Source: Proteles cristata cristata (Eukaryota > Chordata > Mammalia > Carnivora > Hyaenidae). Taken from it: a DNA stretch of 64,000 nucleotides. Location: NCBI GenBank assembly GCA_017311185.1, contig JAESUZ010003880.1:62001-126000 (forward strand), given 5' to 3'. The notes beneath the pieces were generated by a model. The model was given only the letters and a program-made list of their open reading frames with translations, ran no database searches and was not told where the DNA came from. This document shows, piece after piece, positions 10,215-23,715 of this stretch. The translations under genes were made by a program, and so were the position numbers. Positions within the stretch are counted from its first letter, which is position 1. Every line of letters begins with the position of its first letter.

Positions 10215-11350
10215 ACCATATAAATCCTCACCTAAATTTCCCTTTTGCATAGTAGAGAGTTAAATGGTCATAAACATGACTAAAAAGGCCTCTCCTGTTT
10301 TTGCTTAAGGAGAAGACTTTAAGGACTATATAATCTTTCATAATCAAAGATGTAACATTTCTCTCTATCCTTCTGCTATATGCCATGGCCATTTGCCACC
10401 CAGGCAGGAAGGAGCCAACATCAACAGACATCTGCAGTTGAACCCTATGAGTTATTTGGACCAAAACAGTGAGGACCCTCTATTCTGGCCACCAGATGTT
10501 GTAGCCATTTCTCCACATGTCCTGTTGGTGAGCTTGACTACTTAGTTGCCCTACACAGCATTCTGTATTTGAAAGAGCTATTATGATTGCCTCTGACTCT
10601 CCATTCTAATCTACGAAAACAGAATGGAGTTTCCACCCCACTGCCTCAACACCCACCTTACCAAACTTAGGGAGGCAAGAATAGAACCTAAGAATTGATC
10701 AATAAATGTGGCAGGGTTGGCAGTGAAACTATTGTGGAATTCTTAGTTCCTAACCCCCTACCGTAAGAATAAGCTAATTACTGACACAACTTTGGAAGAC
10801 AGCAATTTCAACTATAATACATCCCCACAGCATTGGCCAAAGACATAGTGAAAGTAGCATTGCAAAAAAGAAATAAAGGAAAACAGCAAGTGCTAATCCC
10901 TGAGATGTAGTTTTTATTTTCCAACCCAGGAAAATTCAGGTGCAGCTTTGGTTTATTGTAAATCAAATCCCTTAAAAAAGGTAACAAGGGTCTACAAAAA
11001 AAAAATACATCTTCCAATGCCTGTCTTTTCCTAAGGAGCCAGGCACTGGCTATTTACATTTTAAACAGTTTTCAACATTCTTTTCATGTTTTTAATTTAA
11101 ATTGACACCTTTTGAGGGCCAGTGAATCTAGATGCAAAATAGAATTAACAAATCTAAATGTTTGCTTTTTATTGCAGGTAGCTGAGCAGAAGACAGCTGT
11201 TTGCTGAAAAGTATTATCCCAGAGCACCCCCTTATGGCAAAATGCACTAATGCAAATGCTTCCATGGGAAAAGTAAAAAAGTGTTTCAATCCTTCAATAT
11301 AAGGAGGTAAATATTGCTTTTCCACTCTTAAGATCTTTTCTTCATTTTTC
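10215..11350. other. Intergenic sequence, nothing recognised
   Basis: No convincing repeat, gene or RNA signal on either strand. Confidence 0.55.
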
Positions 11351-11360
11351 TTTTCTTTCC

Positions 11361-11463
11361 TTTTTTTTTTTAAATGTAAGTTCTATTCCCAATGTGGGGC
11401 TTAAACTCACAACCCCAAGATCAAGAGTCACATGCACCACTGACTGAGCCAGCCAGGTGCCCC
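11361..11463 (-). mobile_element. SINEC short form
   Basis: Only the tRNA-derived head followed directly by the tail. Read in minus it has the TCTTGATCTTGGGGTTGTGAG box and ends AATGTGGGGC-type. It is the target of the next SINE, which landed at its head end. Confidence 0.85.
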
Positions 11464-11471
11464 TTTTCTTT

Positions 11472-11696
11472 TTTTTCTTTTAATTTTCTTAATGTTTATT
11501 ATTATTAGAGACAGAGAGAAACACAGCATGAGTGGGGGAGGGGCAAGAGAGAGAAGGAGACACAGAATCCGAAGCAGGCTCCAGGTTCTGAGTTGTCAGC
11601 ACAGAGCCCAATGTGAGGCTCAAACCCACAAACTGTAAGATCATGACCTGAGCCAAAGTCAGAAGCTCAACCAACTGAGCCACCCGGGCACCCCAT
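11472..11696 (-). mobile_element. SINEC long form
   Basis: Perfect 17-bp duplication AGGTGCCCCTTTTCTTT at 11455-11471 and 11697-11713. The target includes the GGTGCCCC head end of the short SINE just upstream. Confidence 0.94.
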
Positions 11697-11813
11697 AGGT
11701 GCCCCTTTTCTTTATTTTTGATAGAAAATTAGAAATCATCCTGCGACTCAAAAGAATAGTCTCATTTCACTTTCCATATAAATTTATCTACTACTTCAAA
11801 AATAATTTCTTGG

Positions 11814-12201
11814 AGAGAGGGGTCAAGATGGCAGAGAAGGAAGGAGCTCCGTACTTGCTTTCGCGCCCATACATCACACGGAAAAGATCTGAAGCCATTG
11901 GAAATCTTACAAAACCTGAGAGATCGGGAGAAAAAGGACACAGAATACACTGAGAAAGCCTTCTAAAGGCTACCTCAAGAAACAAGTGAGAGTACACAAG
12001 GTGGAGAGTCCCTAATATCACTACGAATAGGAAAATAAAATAACCAAGGTCCCAACAAGGAAGACCAAGATATACCACTCAAAAACCACTCTCTGAAAGG
12101 ACAGGCCCAGGACAAAGAGTCTTCTTGGATACAGCAGCGCTCATAGGTGCAGAGAGCATAACAGGTCTTTAAAACCAACAAGAGCCAGAAAGCTAAGTAA
12201 A
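11814..12201 (+). promoter_or_regulatory. L1 5' leader with YY1-like start motif
   Basis: About 390 bp between the duplication and ORF1. CAAGATGGC at 11824-11832 matches the YY1 element that fixes the L1 transcription start in other mammals. The remainder lacks the long CpG-rich leader expected of a typical 0.9-kb L1 5' UTR, so the family may have a short leader, or an internal deletion may have occurred. Confidence 0.6.
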
Positions 12202-13100
12202 ATGATGAAACGAAAGAGCTCTCCTCAAAAGAAACTCCAAGAAGAAATGACAGTCAATGAACTGCTCAAAACAGATATCAGCAGCATAACTGAACAAGAT
12301 TTTAGAATAATAATGGTAAAATTAATAGCTGGGCTTGAAAAAAACATAGGGGACATCAAAGAAACTATGGCTACAGACAGAATGGAAAATAAAAATAGGC
12401 ATGAAGAATTTAAAAATGCGATAAATGAGATACATAATAAATTAGAGGCCTCCAATGCACGGATTGAAGAGGCAGAAAGGAGAATAAGTGATTTAGAAGA
12501 TACCATTATAGAAAAACAAGAAGCTGACAAAAAAAGAGACAAGTTGATCCAGGAACAGGAAAGAAGAGTTCGAGAGCTCAGCGATACGGTCAAACGCAAC
12601 AATATCCGTATCATAGGAATCCCAGAAGACGAAGAGAGAGGGAAAGGTGCTGAAGGAGTCCTGGAACAAATTATAGCAGAGAACTTCCCCGACCTGGGGA
12701 AGGAAGTAAAGGTGGAAATACAAGAGGCTCAGAGGACTCCCCTCAGACGTAACTTGAATCGATCTTCTGCACGGCATGTCATTGTAAAAATGGCAAAATA
12801 CAAGGACAAAGAGAGAATTTTGAAAGCAGCTAGGGAGAAAAGGGCCCTAACATACAAAGAGATCCTATCAGAGTGGTGACAGACCTATCTACTGAAACTT
12901 GGCAGGCCAGAAAGGAATGGCAGGAGATCTTCAATGTGATGAACAGTAAAAATATGCAGCCAAGAATCCTCTACCCAGCAAGCCTGTCATTCAAAATAGA
13001 AGGAGAGATAAAAACCTTTCCAAATAAACAGAAATTGAAAGAATTTGTCACCACGAAGACAGCCCTACAAGAAATCCTGAGGGGACGCTCTGAAGGATAG
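12202..13100 (+). pseudogene. L1 ORF1 (RNA-binding protein), one frameshift
   Basis: ORF1p forms trimers and coats L1 RNA. The first 225 codons (12202-12879) show an N-terminal basic part, a coiled coil (about residues 30-130, heptads rich in E, K, I and L) and the start of the RRM (NNIRIIGIPEDEERGKGAEG at about 132-151). The frame then stops, but the C-terminal domain goes on in another frame (to 13100), with the typical MQPRILYPASLSFKIEGEIK at about 12954-13013. Comparison of the two frames places a 1-base loss at about 12860-12870. The rejoined length of about 300 residues is usual for the family. Confidence 0.93.
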
Positions 13101-13139
13101 GTTGCAAGGAACAAAGATACCAGAGAAACCACCACAAAC

Positions 13140-16100
13140 ATGAACCCTACAAAAGATACAAAGACTCTAAACCCACATATTTCAATACTAATACTGAATG
13201 TAAATGGGCTGAATGCTCCAATCAAAAGATATAGGGTAGCAGAATGGATAAAAAACCAAATTCCATCTATATGCTGTCTACAAGAAACTCATTTTAGACG
13301 GGAAGATACCTTCAGATCAAAAGTAAGGGGATGGAGAAATATATATCATGCTACAGGAAATCAAAAGAAAGCCGGAGTAGCGATACTTATATCAGACAAA
13401 CTGGACTTTAAATTAAAGACAATCACAACAGTTGAAGAAGGGCACTACATAATAATTACAGGGTCCATCCATCAGGAAGAACTAACAATCATAGATGTCT
13501 ACACACCGAATATGGGAGCACCTAAATATCAAACAATTAATCACAAACAGAAACAAGCTTATAGATAAGAATGTGCTAATAGCAGGGGACTTTAATACTC
13601 CACTTACAGCAAGATACAGGTCAACCAGACAGAAAGTCACTAAAGAAATAATGGACTTGAAAGACACATTGGACCAGATGGATCTGACGGATATATATAG
13701 AACTTTACATCCTGAGGCCAGGGAATTTACTTTCTTCTCAAGTGCGCGTGGCACATTCTCCAAGATAGATCACATACTAGGACATAAAGCAGCCCTCAAT
13801 AAATATAAAAGAATAGAGATCATACCATGCACACTGTCAGATCATAATGCTTTGAAACTTGAAATCAATTACAGGAAGAAGTCTGGAAAACCTCCAAAAA
13901 CATGGAGGTTAAAGAACACCCTTCTAAAGAATGAATGGGCCAATCAGGCAATTAGAGATGAAATTAAAAAATATATGGAAACAAATGAAAATGAAAACAC
14001 AACAATTTAAAATCTATGGGAGGTGGCAAAGGCAGTCCTGAGAGGAAAGTACATTGCTTTCCAGGCTTATTTCAAGAGATTAGAAAAAGCGCAAGTCCAA
14101 AATCTAACAGCTCACCTAAAGGAACTAGAGGCAGAGCAACAAGAACGCCCTAAACCCAGTAGAAAAAGAGAAATAGTAAAAATTAGAGAAGAAATAAACA
14201 ACATAGAGACCAAAGAAACAATTGAATATATCAATGTAACAAAGAGTTGGTTTTTTGAAAAAATAAACAAAATTGACAAGCCTCTAGCCAGACTTACCAA
14301 AAAGAAAAGAGAGAGCACCCAAATAGACAAAATTATGAATGAAAATGGACTTATTACAACCAACCCCTCAGAAATACAAGCAATTATCAGGGAATACTGT
14401 GAAAACTTATATGCCAACAAACTGGACAACTTAGAAGAAATGGACAAATTCCTAAAGACACACTCACTACCAAAATTCACACGGGAAGAGACAGAAAGCC
14501 TGAATAGACCCATAACGAGTGAAGAAATCAAATCAGTTATCAAAAATCTCCCAACAAATAAGAGCCCTGGACCTGATGGCTTCCCTGGGGAATTCTACCA
14601 GACATTTAAAACAGAATTAATCCCAATTCTTCTCAAGCTATTCCAAAAAACAGAAATCCAAGGAAAACTCCCGGACTCATTTTATGAAGCCAGCATCACT
14701 CTGATTCCCAAGCCAGACAGAGATCCAGCAAAAAAAGAGAACTACAGGCCAATATCCTTGATGAATACGGATGCAAAAATCCTCAACAAGATCCAGCAGC
14801 ACATAAAAAGAATCATCCACCAAGATCAGGTGGGATTCATTTCTGGGTTACAGGGCTGGTTCAACATTCGCAAATCAATCAATGTGATACATCACATCAA
14901 TAAAAGAAAAGATAAAAACCATATGATAATGTCAACAGATGCAGAAAAAGCATTTGACAAAATACAGCGTCCCTTCTTAATAAAGACTCTAGAGAAAGTC
15001 GGGATAGAAGGAACCTACTTAAACGTCATCAAAGCCATCTATGAGAAGCCTTCAGCTAACATCATCCTCAACGGGGAAAAACTGAGAGCTTTTCCTCTGA
15101 GATCAGGAACACGACAGGGGTGTCCACTCTCATCACTGTTGTTCAACATAGTGCTGGAAGTCCTAGCATCAGCCATCAGACACCAAAAGGAAATCAAAGG
15201 CATCAGAATTGGCAAAGAGGAAGTCAAACTTTCACTCTTCGCAGATGACATGATACTCTACATAGAAAACCCAACAGACTCCACCAGAAGCCTACTAGAA
15301 CTGATCCAAGAATTCAGCCAAGTTGCAGGGTACAAAATCAACGTACAGAAATCAGTTGCATTTTTATACACCAACAATGAAGCAACAGAAAGAGAAATCA
15401 AGAAACTGATCCCATTCACAATTGCACACAAAACCATAAAATACCTCGGAATAAACCTAACCAAGGATACAAGAGATCTGTATGATGAAAACTATAGAAA
15501 ACTTATGAAGGAAATTGAAGAAGACACAAAGAAATGGAAAAACATTCCATGCTCATGGATAGGAAGAATAAATATAGTTAAGATGTCAATACTACCCAAA
15601 GCTATCTACACATTCAATGCAGTTCCAAACCAAATTGCACCAGCATACTTCTCAAAACTAGAACAAACTATCCTAAAATTTGTAAGGAACCACAAAAGAC
15701 CCCGAATAGCCAAAGTAATCCTGAAAAATAAAACCAAAACGGGAGGGATCACCATCCCAGACTTTAGCCTCTACTACAAAGCTGTCATCATCATGACAGT
15801 ATGGGATTGGCACAAAAACAGACACATAGTCCAATGGAACAGAATCGAGAACTCAGAAGTGGACCCAAAAGTACACAGCCAACTAATCTTTGACAAAGCA
15901 GGAAAGAATATCCAATGGAAAAAAGACAGTCTTTTTAACAGATGGTGTTGGGAGAACTGGACAGCAACATGCAGAAGAATGAAACTAGATCATTTTCTCA
16001 CACCATGCACAAAAAAAACCTCAAAATGGATAAAGGACCCTGAACGTGAGACAGGAAACTATCAACACCCTAGAGGAGAAAGCAGGAAACAACCTCCTTG

Positions 16101-16959
16101 ACCTCCACCACAGCAACTTCTTACTTGACACATCCCCAAAAGCAAGGGAATCAAGAGCAAAAATAAATGATTGGGACCTCATCAAGATTAAAAGCTTCTG
16201 AACAGCCAAGGAAGCAACCCACAAAACTAATAGGCAACCAATGGAATGGGAAAAGATAGTTGCAAATGACATATCAGATAAAGGGTTAATATCTAGAATC
16301 TATAAAGAACTCATTAAACTCCACACCCGAAACACAAACAACCCAGTGAAGAAATGGGCAGAAGATATGAACAGACACTTCTCCAAAGAGGACATCCAGA
16401 TGGCCAACAGACACATGAAACGATGCTCAGCATCCCTCCTCATCAGGGAAATACAAATCAAAACCACACTGAGATACCACCTCACGCCAGTCAGAGTGGC
16501 TAAAATGAGCAAATCAGAGAACTCTAGATGCTGGCGAGAATGTGGAGAAACGGGCACCCTCCTACACTGTTGGTGGGAATGTAAACTAGTACAGCCCCTC
16601 TGGAAAACAGTGTGGAGGTTCCTCAGGAAACTAACTACAGAACTCCCCTATGACCCAGCAATAGCACTGCTAGGAATTTACCCAAGGGATACAGAAATGC
16701 TGAGGCATAGGAGCACATGTACCCCAATGTTCATAGCAGCACTCTCCACAATAGCTAAAACATGGAAAGAGCCTAAGTGTCCATCAACGGACAAATGGAT
16801 CAAGAAGATGTGGTTTATCTATACATGAGAAACAATGAAATCTGGCCATGTGTAGCAACATGGATGGACCTTGAGGGTGTTATGCTGAGCGAAATAAGTC
16901 AGGCAGAGAAGGACAAATATCATATGTTTGCACGTATAGGAGGATTAGGAGGAACTTAA
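13140..16959 (+). pseudogene. L1 ORF2 (endonuclease - reverse transcriptase), five lesions
   Basis: ORF2p nicks target DNA and reverse transcribes L1 RNA. Endonuclease motifs are visible: NVNGLNAP (13197), QETH (13282), YTPN (13500), AGDFNT (13582) and SDHNALKL (13840). The RT region includes [11 protein letters not shown] (about 14570), PISLMN (14749) and the catalytic FADD at 15238-15249. A cysteine-rich end ([19 protein letters not shown]) starts at about 16531. Lesions: frame change near 13530 (2 bases lost in AAATATC); CAA to TAA at 14008-14010; one extra C near 16038-16040; TGC to TGA at 16199-16201; and a short deletion near 16826, after which the last part is in another frame to about 16959. 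The enzyme motifs themselves are intact. Confidence 0.94.
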
Positions 16960-17171
16960 CTGAGGAACAAGGGGGAGAAGAAGGGGGGAAATGGTGGGGG
17001 AAAGGGAGAGAGGCAAACCATGAGAGGCTCTTGAATGCTGAGAAACAAACTGAGGACTGATGGATGTGGGGGGGAGGGGTGATGGGCATGGAGGAGGACA
17101 CTTGTGGGGATGAGCACTGTGTGTTATGTGGAAACTAATTTGACAATAAACTATTTGTGAAAAAATAAAAT
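16960..17171 (+). other. L1 3' UTR and A-rich tail
   Basis: A strongly purine/G-rich stretch (16968-17100) with several G runs, then GACAATAAACTATTTG and an AAAATAAAATAAAA tail. The last 35 bases before the tail recur as a separate small insertion at 55979-56013. Confidence 0.92.
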
Positions 17172-17184
17172 AAAATAATTTCTT

Positions 17185-17393
17185 GGGGCTCCTGGGTGGC
17201 TCAATCAATGAAATGTCCAACTTTGGCTCAGGTCATGATCTTGCAATCCGTGAGTTCAAGCCCTGTGTCAGGCTCTGTGCTGACATCTCAGAGCCTGGAG
17301 CCTACTTCAGATTCTCTCTCTCTCTACCCCTTCCCTACTCATGCTCTGTCTCTCTGTCTCAAAGATAAACAAACGTTTAAAAATTTTTTTTTT
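17185..17393 (+). mobile_element. SINEC long form
   Basis: Inserted at the right target duplication of the L1. AATTTCTT lies on both sides (17177-17184 and 17394-17401). Confidence 0.88.
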
Positions 17394-17399
17394 AATTTC

Positions 17400-17840
17400 T
17401 TTCATGCTAGAACATGGAATCCTATACTTTAGATTCACTCAATCATGGCAAATCTAAACTAACCCAGTTTTTATACTTCTGTTGAACTTAATTCTCAGAC
17501 GGCTTTCTTCTACCACCAGCTGAACTTGAAATATTTTGTCAAGTGCCATCTTTCATTAAACCATGCATACGCACTAACCTCTGAATTCCTCTTGGGGGTC
17601 ATCTTCATAGCCCATACATGTTACAAGTGCCATATGAGCTCTTATTTACTAAACAGAATCATTAAGTCCTATTGCTAAGATCATTAATTGTCACAGCTAT
17701 AAACATGATTCTCTGGTGGGTTTTTACTGAAGCTTGAAAGACAAGAAATGAGATAGTGATTCTGCCTCAAGCAGGCAAGTGTTTATAATAATTAAGCACA
17801 ATGAGAAATTCATATATAACTTCTGTTTTTCTAATCCATT
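17400..17840. other. Intergenic sequence, nothing recognised
   Basis: AT-rich, with no frame, SINE or RNA signal of note. Confidence 0.55.
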
Positions 17841-17844
17841 ATGT

Positions 17845-18100
17845 ATTTTTTTCTTCAAATGTTTATTTAAATTCTACTTAGTTACATACAGTATAATATT
17901 GTTTTCAGGAGTAGAATTTAGTAATTCATCATATATATATATATATATCTCCAGTGCTCAACACAAGTATCCTCCTTAATACCCATCACCCATTCAGCCC
18001 ATCCTCCACCCACTTCCTCCATCAGCCCTCAGTTGTTCTCTATCATAAAGAGTCTCTTATGGTTTTCTACCTTATTATTTAGATTCTTCAAATTTTCTGT
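17845..18100 (-). mobile_element. L1 3' UTR fragment, antisense
   Basis: AGTTACATACAGTATAATAT...GGAGTAGAATTTAGTAATTCATCA, then GTGCTCAACACAAGT and CACCCATTCAGCCCATCC match the antisense L1 3' UTR seen again at 24.2 and 59.9 kb. A (TA)n run sits at about 17931-17948. Confidence 0.85.
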
Positions 18101-18109
18101 ATGTGTTAA

Positions 18110-18800
18110 AAATACACCTCTGTGTTCTTGTGTTAAACATTAGAAAAAAGCATTTAAATTTAAATGTATGATAGAATTTGGTTTAACAGCATCTTTAAAG
18201 GCTAATCAAAAGAACATTCAATATTAAGTTTCTCTATTCCTCTGAGAAAACATCCTGATTATTAACCTATAATCACCTTATCCTGAGGGCATGATATAAA
18301 TTCCATCAAAACAGAGTTACAAAAAGCCTAAGTCCTTAGAAGTCTTAGTCCTACGGTTAGATGAGACCTAGGTATTCAACATGGGACCAAATCCAGTGTG
18401 TAGTGACTTGAGAAATAGGCTCACAGGTACAAAACTAAGTACCAGGTTAGAGGGAGAGCAAGGGCAGGAGGGATTATTATTAGACAAAGGGCCCAAACCA
18501 AATGTCCACACCAGCTATCCCCCAGTGTAAGACTGGGCCAGCTGCTGCCAGAGTCTGGCTCCTCATGGAGAAAGCTGGGGCAGGGTAACCTCCCTAAAAC
18601 ATCCAAGAGTGGGTACATAGTGAGAGGTAAGTCTAAGTAAGTGTTCTTGAAGACTTCCAAGTGGCAAGTCAGGTAATCAAGATCAGTGCAGGTCCAGTGG
18701 AAAGGAAGCATGATCTAGAGCCAGTAAAGAAGCCAGGGTAGGCCTTGGGCAATGACTGTAAATGGAATTTGCCCATTTTTTGGCTGTTGCATAGGGTCAG
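18110..18800. other. Intergenic sequence, nothing recognised
   Basis: A 96-codon open frame in minus (18711-18421) has no known domain. It is read as chance. Confidence 0.55.
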
Positions 18801-18819
18801 ATAAAAGGTACAGGGTGAG

Positions 18820-19050
18820 GGGGCGCCTGGGTGCCTTAGTCGGTTAAGCGTCCGACTTTCACTTAGGTCATGATCTCGCGGTTCATGGGTTCGAGCCCCG
18901 CGTCGGGCTCTGTGCTGACTCCCAGCTCAGAGCCTGGAGCCTATTTCAGAGTCTGTGACTCCCTCTCTTTCTGACCCTCCCCTGCTCACACTGTCTCTCT
19001 CTCTCTCTCTCCTAGAAATAAATAATAAATAAAAATTTAAAAAAAAAAGT
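18820..19050 (+). mobile_element. SINEC long form, uniform young type
   Basis: Duplication AAAAGGTACAGGGTGAG at 18803-18819, and AAAAGGTACAGGGTAAG at 19051-19067. Confidence 0.94.
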
Positions 19051-19203
19051 AAAAGGTACAGGGTAAGAGTGGGAGAACAGAAACAGAGAGACAAAGACTA
19101 AGAGACCGAGAGGCTGTTTAGCCCCAATTTAGAACTCTTAAAATGTTCACTTTCTTTCCATCCTCCCACAAAAAAGTCCGAGCACTCAAAACAGAATATA
19201 AAA

Positions 19204-19409
19204 GGGCACCTGGGTGGCTCTGTCAGTTAAGCATCTGACTCTTGGTTTCAGCTCAGGTCGTGATCTCATGATTTGCCAGATGGAGTCTCGCATCAGGCTC
19301 TGCACTGATAGTTCGCTTGGAGCCTGCTTGGGATTCTCTCTCTTTCCCTCTCTCTGTCTCGCCACATAATAAACGTTAAAAACAAAACAAAACAAAACAA
19401 AACAAAACA
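19204..19409 (+). mobile_element. SINEC long form with (AAAAC)n tail
   Basis: Normal head; the end is expanded into AAAAC units (19379-19409). Confidence 0.9.
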
Positions 19410-19625
19410 GGGGCACATGAGTAGCTCAGTCAGTTGAGCATCCAACTTCAGCTGAGGACATGATCTCATGGCTCATGAGTTCAAGCCCCACATCGGGCTC
19501 ACAGCTGTTAGCACAGAGCTAGCTTCAGATCCTCTGTCCTCCTCTCTCTCTCTCTCCCCCTCCCCAGCTCACACTCTCTCTGTCTCAAAATTAAATAAAC
19601 ATTAAAAAATAAATAAATAAAACAC
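19410..19625 (+). mobile_element. SINEC long form
   Basis: Directly follows the (AAAAC)n tail of the previous copy. Head GGGGCACATGAGTAGCTC is diverged. Confidence 0.88.
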
Positions 19626-19668
19626 AACATAACAGAACATAAAGCTTTCTGCCCCTGGATGTCACTAA

Positions 19669-20195
<527 letters not shown>

Positions 20196-20446
20196 AAAGA
20201 GGGCTACCTCAAAACAAAATTCTCAAAGACCTGGTGCCCATTTAATTGTGAAAAAAGATTTTTGTTGGTGGTATTTAAAAAGACAATGAAGACCACCACC
20301 TAAGAGATTATTTTGAATAGTATGCAAAAACTGAAGTGACTGACATCATGACTGACCAAGGCAGTGGCAAGAAGGGACACTGCTTTTGTAACATTTGATG
20401 ACTATGATTCCGTAGACAAGACTGTCATTCAAAAATACTATACTTT

Positions 20447-20690
20447 GGGGCGCCTGGGTGGATCAGTTGGTTAAACATCCAAATCTTCCAGCTCAGGTCA
20501 TGATTTCGTGGTTTATGAGTTCAAGCCACGTGTCAGGCTCTGCACTGACAGTGTGGAGCCTGCTTGAGATTCTTTCTCTCTCCTTCTATCTCTGCCCCTC
20601 CCCTGCTTGCTCGCTCTCTCTTTCTCTCTCTCTCTCCTCCTCTCCCACTCATGTGTGCTCTCTCTCTCAAAATAAATAAACTTAAAAATA
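20447..20690 (+). mobile_element. SINEC long form inside the HNRNPA1 pseudogene
   Basis: The pseudogene text ATACTATACT before it and ATACCATACT after it is the duplicated target. More diverged than the other inserted copy. Confidence 0.92.
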
Positions 20691-20875
20691 TACATACCAT
20701 ACTGGGAATGGCCACAACTGCACAGTAAGGAAATTCCTATCTAAGCAAGTAAGCAGGCCCTATCTAGTGCTTCACCTAGACAAAGAGGTTGAAATGGTTC
20801 TGGAAACTTTAGTGGTGGTTGTGGAGGTAGTTTTGGTGGGAATGAAAACTTTGATCATGGAGGACACTTCGGTGA

Positions 20876-21100
<225 letters not shown>

Positions 21101-21499
21101 TGAAACCAAGGTGGCTGTGGCAGTTCCCGCAGCAGCAGTAACTATGGCAGTGGCAGAAGGTTTTAATTACTACCAGGAAACAAAGCTTAGCAGGAGAAGA
21201 GAGCCAGAGAAATGACAGGGAAGTTACAGGTTACAACAGATTTGTGAACTCAGCCAAGCACAGTGGTGGCAGGGCCTAGTGGCTACAAAGAAAACATATT
21301 TTAGACAATACTCATGTACATGGGCAGAAAACTCGAGGACTGTATCTGCAACTAAGTGTAAACAGATTCTTTTAGTTTCTGTTCTGTAAAAAATATAAAG
21401 TATTCCAACAAAGGTTTTAGTGTACATTTTCTTTTTTACAGCCATGCTATTGATTGTTAAATGTAATAGCCTGATCATGTGTCCTTAAAAAAACACAAA

Positions 21500-23550
21500 A
21501 CATAAAATGTGGAATACCTCCTCCCTCACTTTGCCTAAAGGTCTATCATGGCTTCATATCATTGTTAATATTTATTATTTCAAAGAGACAGCTTTTTTTT
21601 TTCTAAAATCAATCCAATGGGTTCATCCTGACTCACTGTTCATAATCTGACCCTCAGTCCTTCCTTCTCTAGAGAAATGTTAATTAGTTCCAGAGAACTC
21701 AAGGTCTCTTGCAGTCCCTTTTAGCAGTGATAAACCTTGCTTCAACCAAAAGTACCTCCCTCACCTGTCTCAGCTTTGGTATTGAAGCTTACCATGCATC
21801 CAAATGAACTTCAAGGCATCAGGCAGCTGAATAGTTGGTCTAACCTCAATGGTCTGTCTCTCTACCAGATCTTTGTTCCAGAATTTCCTAGAAACTACCA
21901 GAAAAGTCCATTAGAGGTCACTTTACTGCCACATGCAATGGATAGAGAATTTCAGAGTTTCATTTCCCTAATAAATAAAGTGCAGATGTAAAGTTCTAAG
22001 GAAATATGATAACAACTCGGGAATTATCATGTCTTTCCATGCCACAGTGCAGAATGCTCCCAGAATTTCAAATACAGGCTAAAAGTGTTTATGGAAATTC
22101 TAAAAAATTGAGAGGAAATCAGTTTATTGCTTCCTAAAAGCCACATTCACCACTTATTCCTTCATATTAGACCATCCTAATTTTGAGAGGGTACATTTTT
22201 GACTTTCAGGTCTGTGAACCTCTAAAATTTTGTTTTTCTGAGGACAGTACGATCCTCAAAAAGTTTAAGAGATGAGAGACTCAGAAACATAGGAAGAGCT
22301 GCTTTTTTTTTACCAAAGAAAATCGAAAGAGAAATTTGGGCTCAGAAACCCCCTCCAACACTAAAAGATTTTCTCAGCAGCCAGAGACAGATCAGGGAAT
22401 TGATATTTGAGCCTCTGTTCTTTAGAAAGGACCTGAATGGCAGCAACTGAAAGACTAGCAAAGCCTCAGCCTTCCCCACCAAACTAAAAGGTACAGAATA
22501 AATTATAATTATAGCTAAGGCGAACGCGGCCTAAAAACAAAAGGAAGATAACATGAGAATGGCTCCCCAGGACTCAAAACCCCAGGCACTAGAGACAAAC
22601 GGGGATCATTGACTTAAAAAAAAAAAGGGGTGGAAACCCTCAGTGTGATGCAGATTTGTTTGAAATGGAGTGACCAGCTACGTAGATAGGGGAGTCCCCA
22701 CAGATCAGCTCACCCCTCCCCCACAGCCCTGTGTGAGCTCATAATACCTAACCTTCTGAAAGCAGTTGCCTCATAGGGATTTAAACTGATCAAAATGGAA
22801 AGCTATGGATGAGTGGAGATGGAGTCAGCCATCAGTATAAAGTCTGAGAATTCAGAAAGTTCTGAAGTGTGGGCAGGTGAGCCTGAAAGAAAAGAGAATT
22901 CAGAGAACTGTGATTTATTTCTGTACCATTAGGGATGGAAGATTTGTGCTTTATACTTAAACCATCCCTGGGGAGTTTGGAGTTTAGGATATTTTGGAAA
23001 ATAAAGGCTTTTGTTTTTGACAGTTACTCCTGACCTTTCCTATCTATCAGTTAAATTTGACTTATTAACTTATTAGCAAAATTCTTGTCCATTTGAAGAT
23101 GGTGCTAGGTATCCTTGCACCAAAATACTCTTCCCAGTCCTCTGGGGAAATGACTATATTCACTTGTCTCAGCACTGGACTTCATCAGAATTAATCAGGC
23201 TTATGGAAAGTTTTATACTATGTCTTAAAAGCAGTCAAACTGGAATCCTAGAGTGGAATAATTTCAAAATAGAAACATAGTGCAATTTTGAAACAGTCTG
23301 CCATCCATATAGAACTAAAGATACTAAACAGCTTCTTTCTAAATCAAAGGATCAAACTGGTACCTCTGTCTACAAGCACTTAGGAAAAAATTAGCCAAAT
23401 TTATATTTTCAAGCCAATAACATCCAGTAGAAACAAAACACAAGACCGATTCCGACTCCAAAACAAGTTCTGTAACCTTCTCAGGTCTCTTACCCTGCAA
23501 CCACAGAGATTCCATTTGATCTGATCTTCAGCATATTACAGTGTAAAGTA
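21500..23550. other. Intergenic sequence, nothing recognised
   Basis: Two kilobases without SINEC insertions, which is long for this window. An A run is at about 22614-22626. A GAACGCGGCC patch near 22522 has isolated CpGs. No gene structure or known repeat is recognised. Confidence 0.55.
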
Positions 23551-23715
23551 CAAGGATTCAAAGTCCAGGCATTAATCCCTTGGAAACTCTAAGATCTAAA
23601 TGCCAATATGGCTGTTTTCTAGTTGGCTGATTTTGAAATTATTTAATTGAAGTTTCCTTATCTGTAAAATGGAAATAATAAGATCTACCTTATAAGGATT
23701 AGGTAAGGAGGTACT
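23550..23715 (+). repeat. MIR fragment
   Basis: TTTCCTTATCTGTAAAATGG at 23652-23671 with AATAATAAGATCTACCTTAT and GGATTAGGT following is the MIR core. The left part is poorly preserved. Confidence 0.75.

Larger units (their letters stand above)
11814..17171 (+). mobile_element. Near-full-length LINE-1 with target duplications, disabled
   Basis: The element runs from a GAGAGGGGTCAAGATGGCAG start, through ORF1 and ORF2, to a G-rich 3' UTR and an AAAATAAAATAAAA tail. A 15-bp duplication AAAATAATTTCTTGG is at 11799-11813 and 17172-17186. The 5' end resembles the canonical L1 transcript start with its YY1-type AAGATGGC, so little if anything is missing there, although the leader before ORF1 is only about 390 bp. 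Both frames carry lesions (listed below), so it cannot move on its own. It is in the same orientation as USP44 but far upstream of it. Confidence 0.95.

Noticed and set aside
14023..16101. A 692-codon frame that could pass for a host protein
   Set aside because: It is the reverse-transcriptase part of L1 ORF2, within an element with target duplications.
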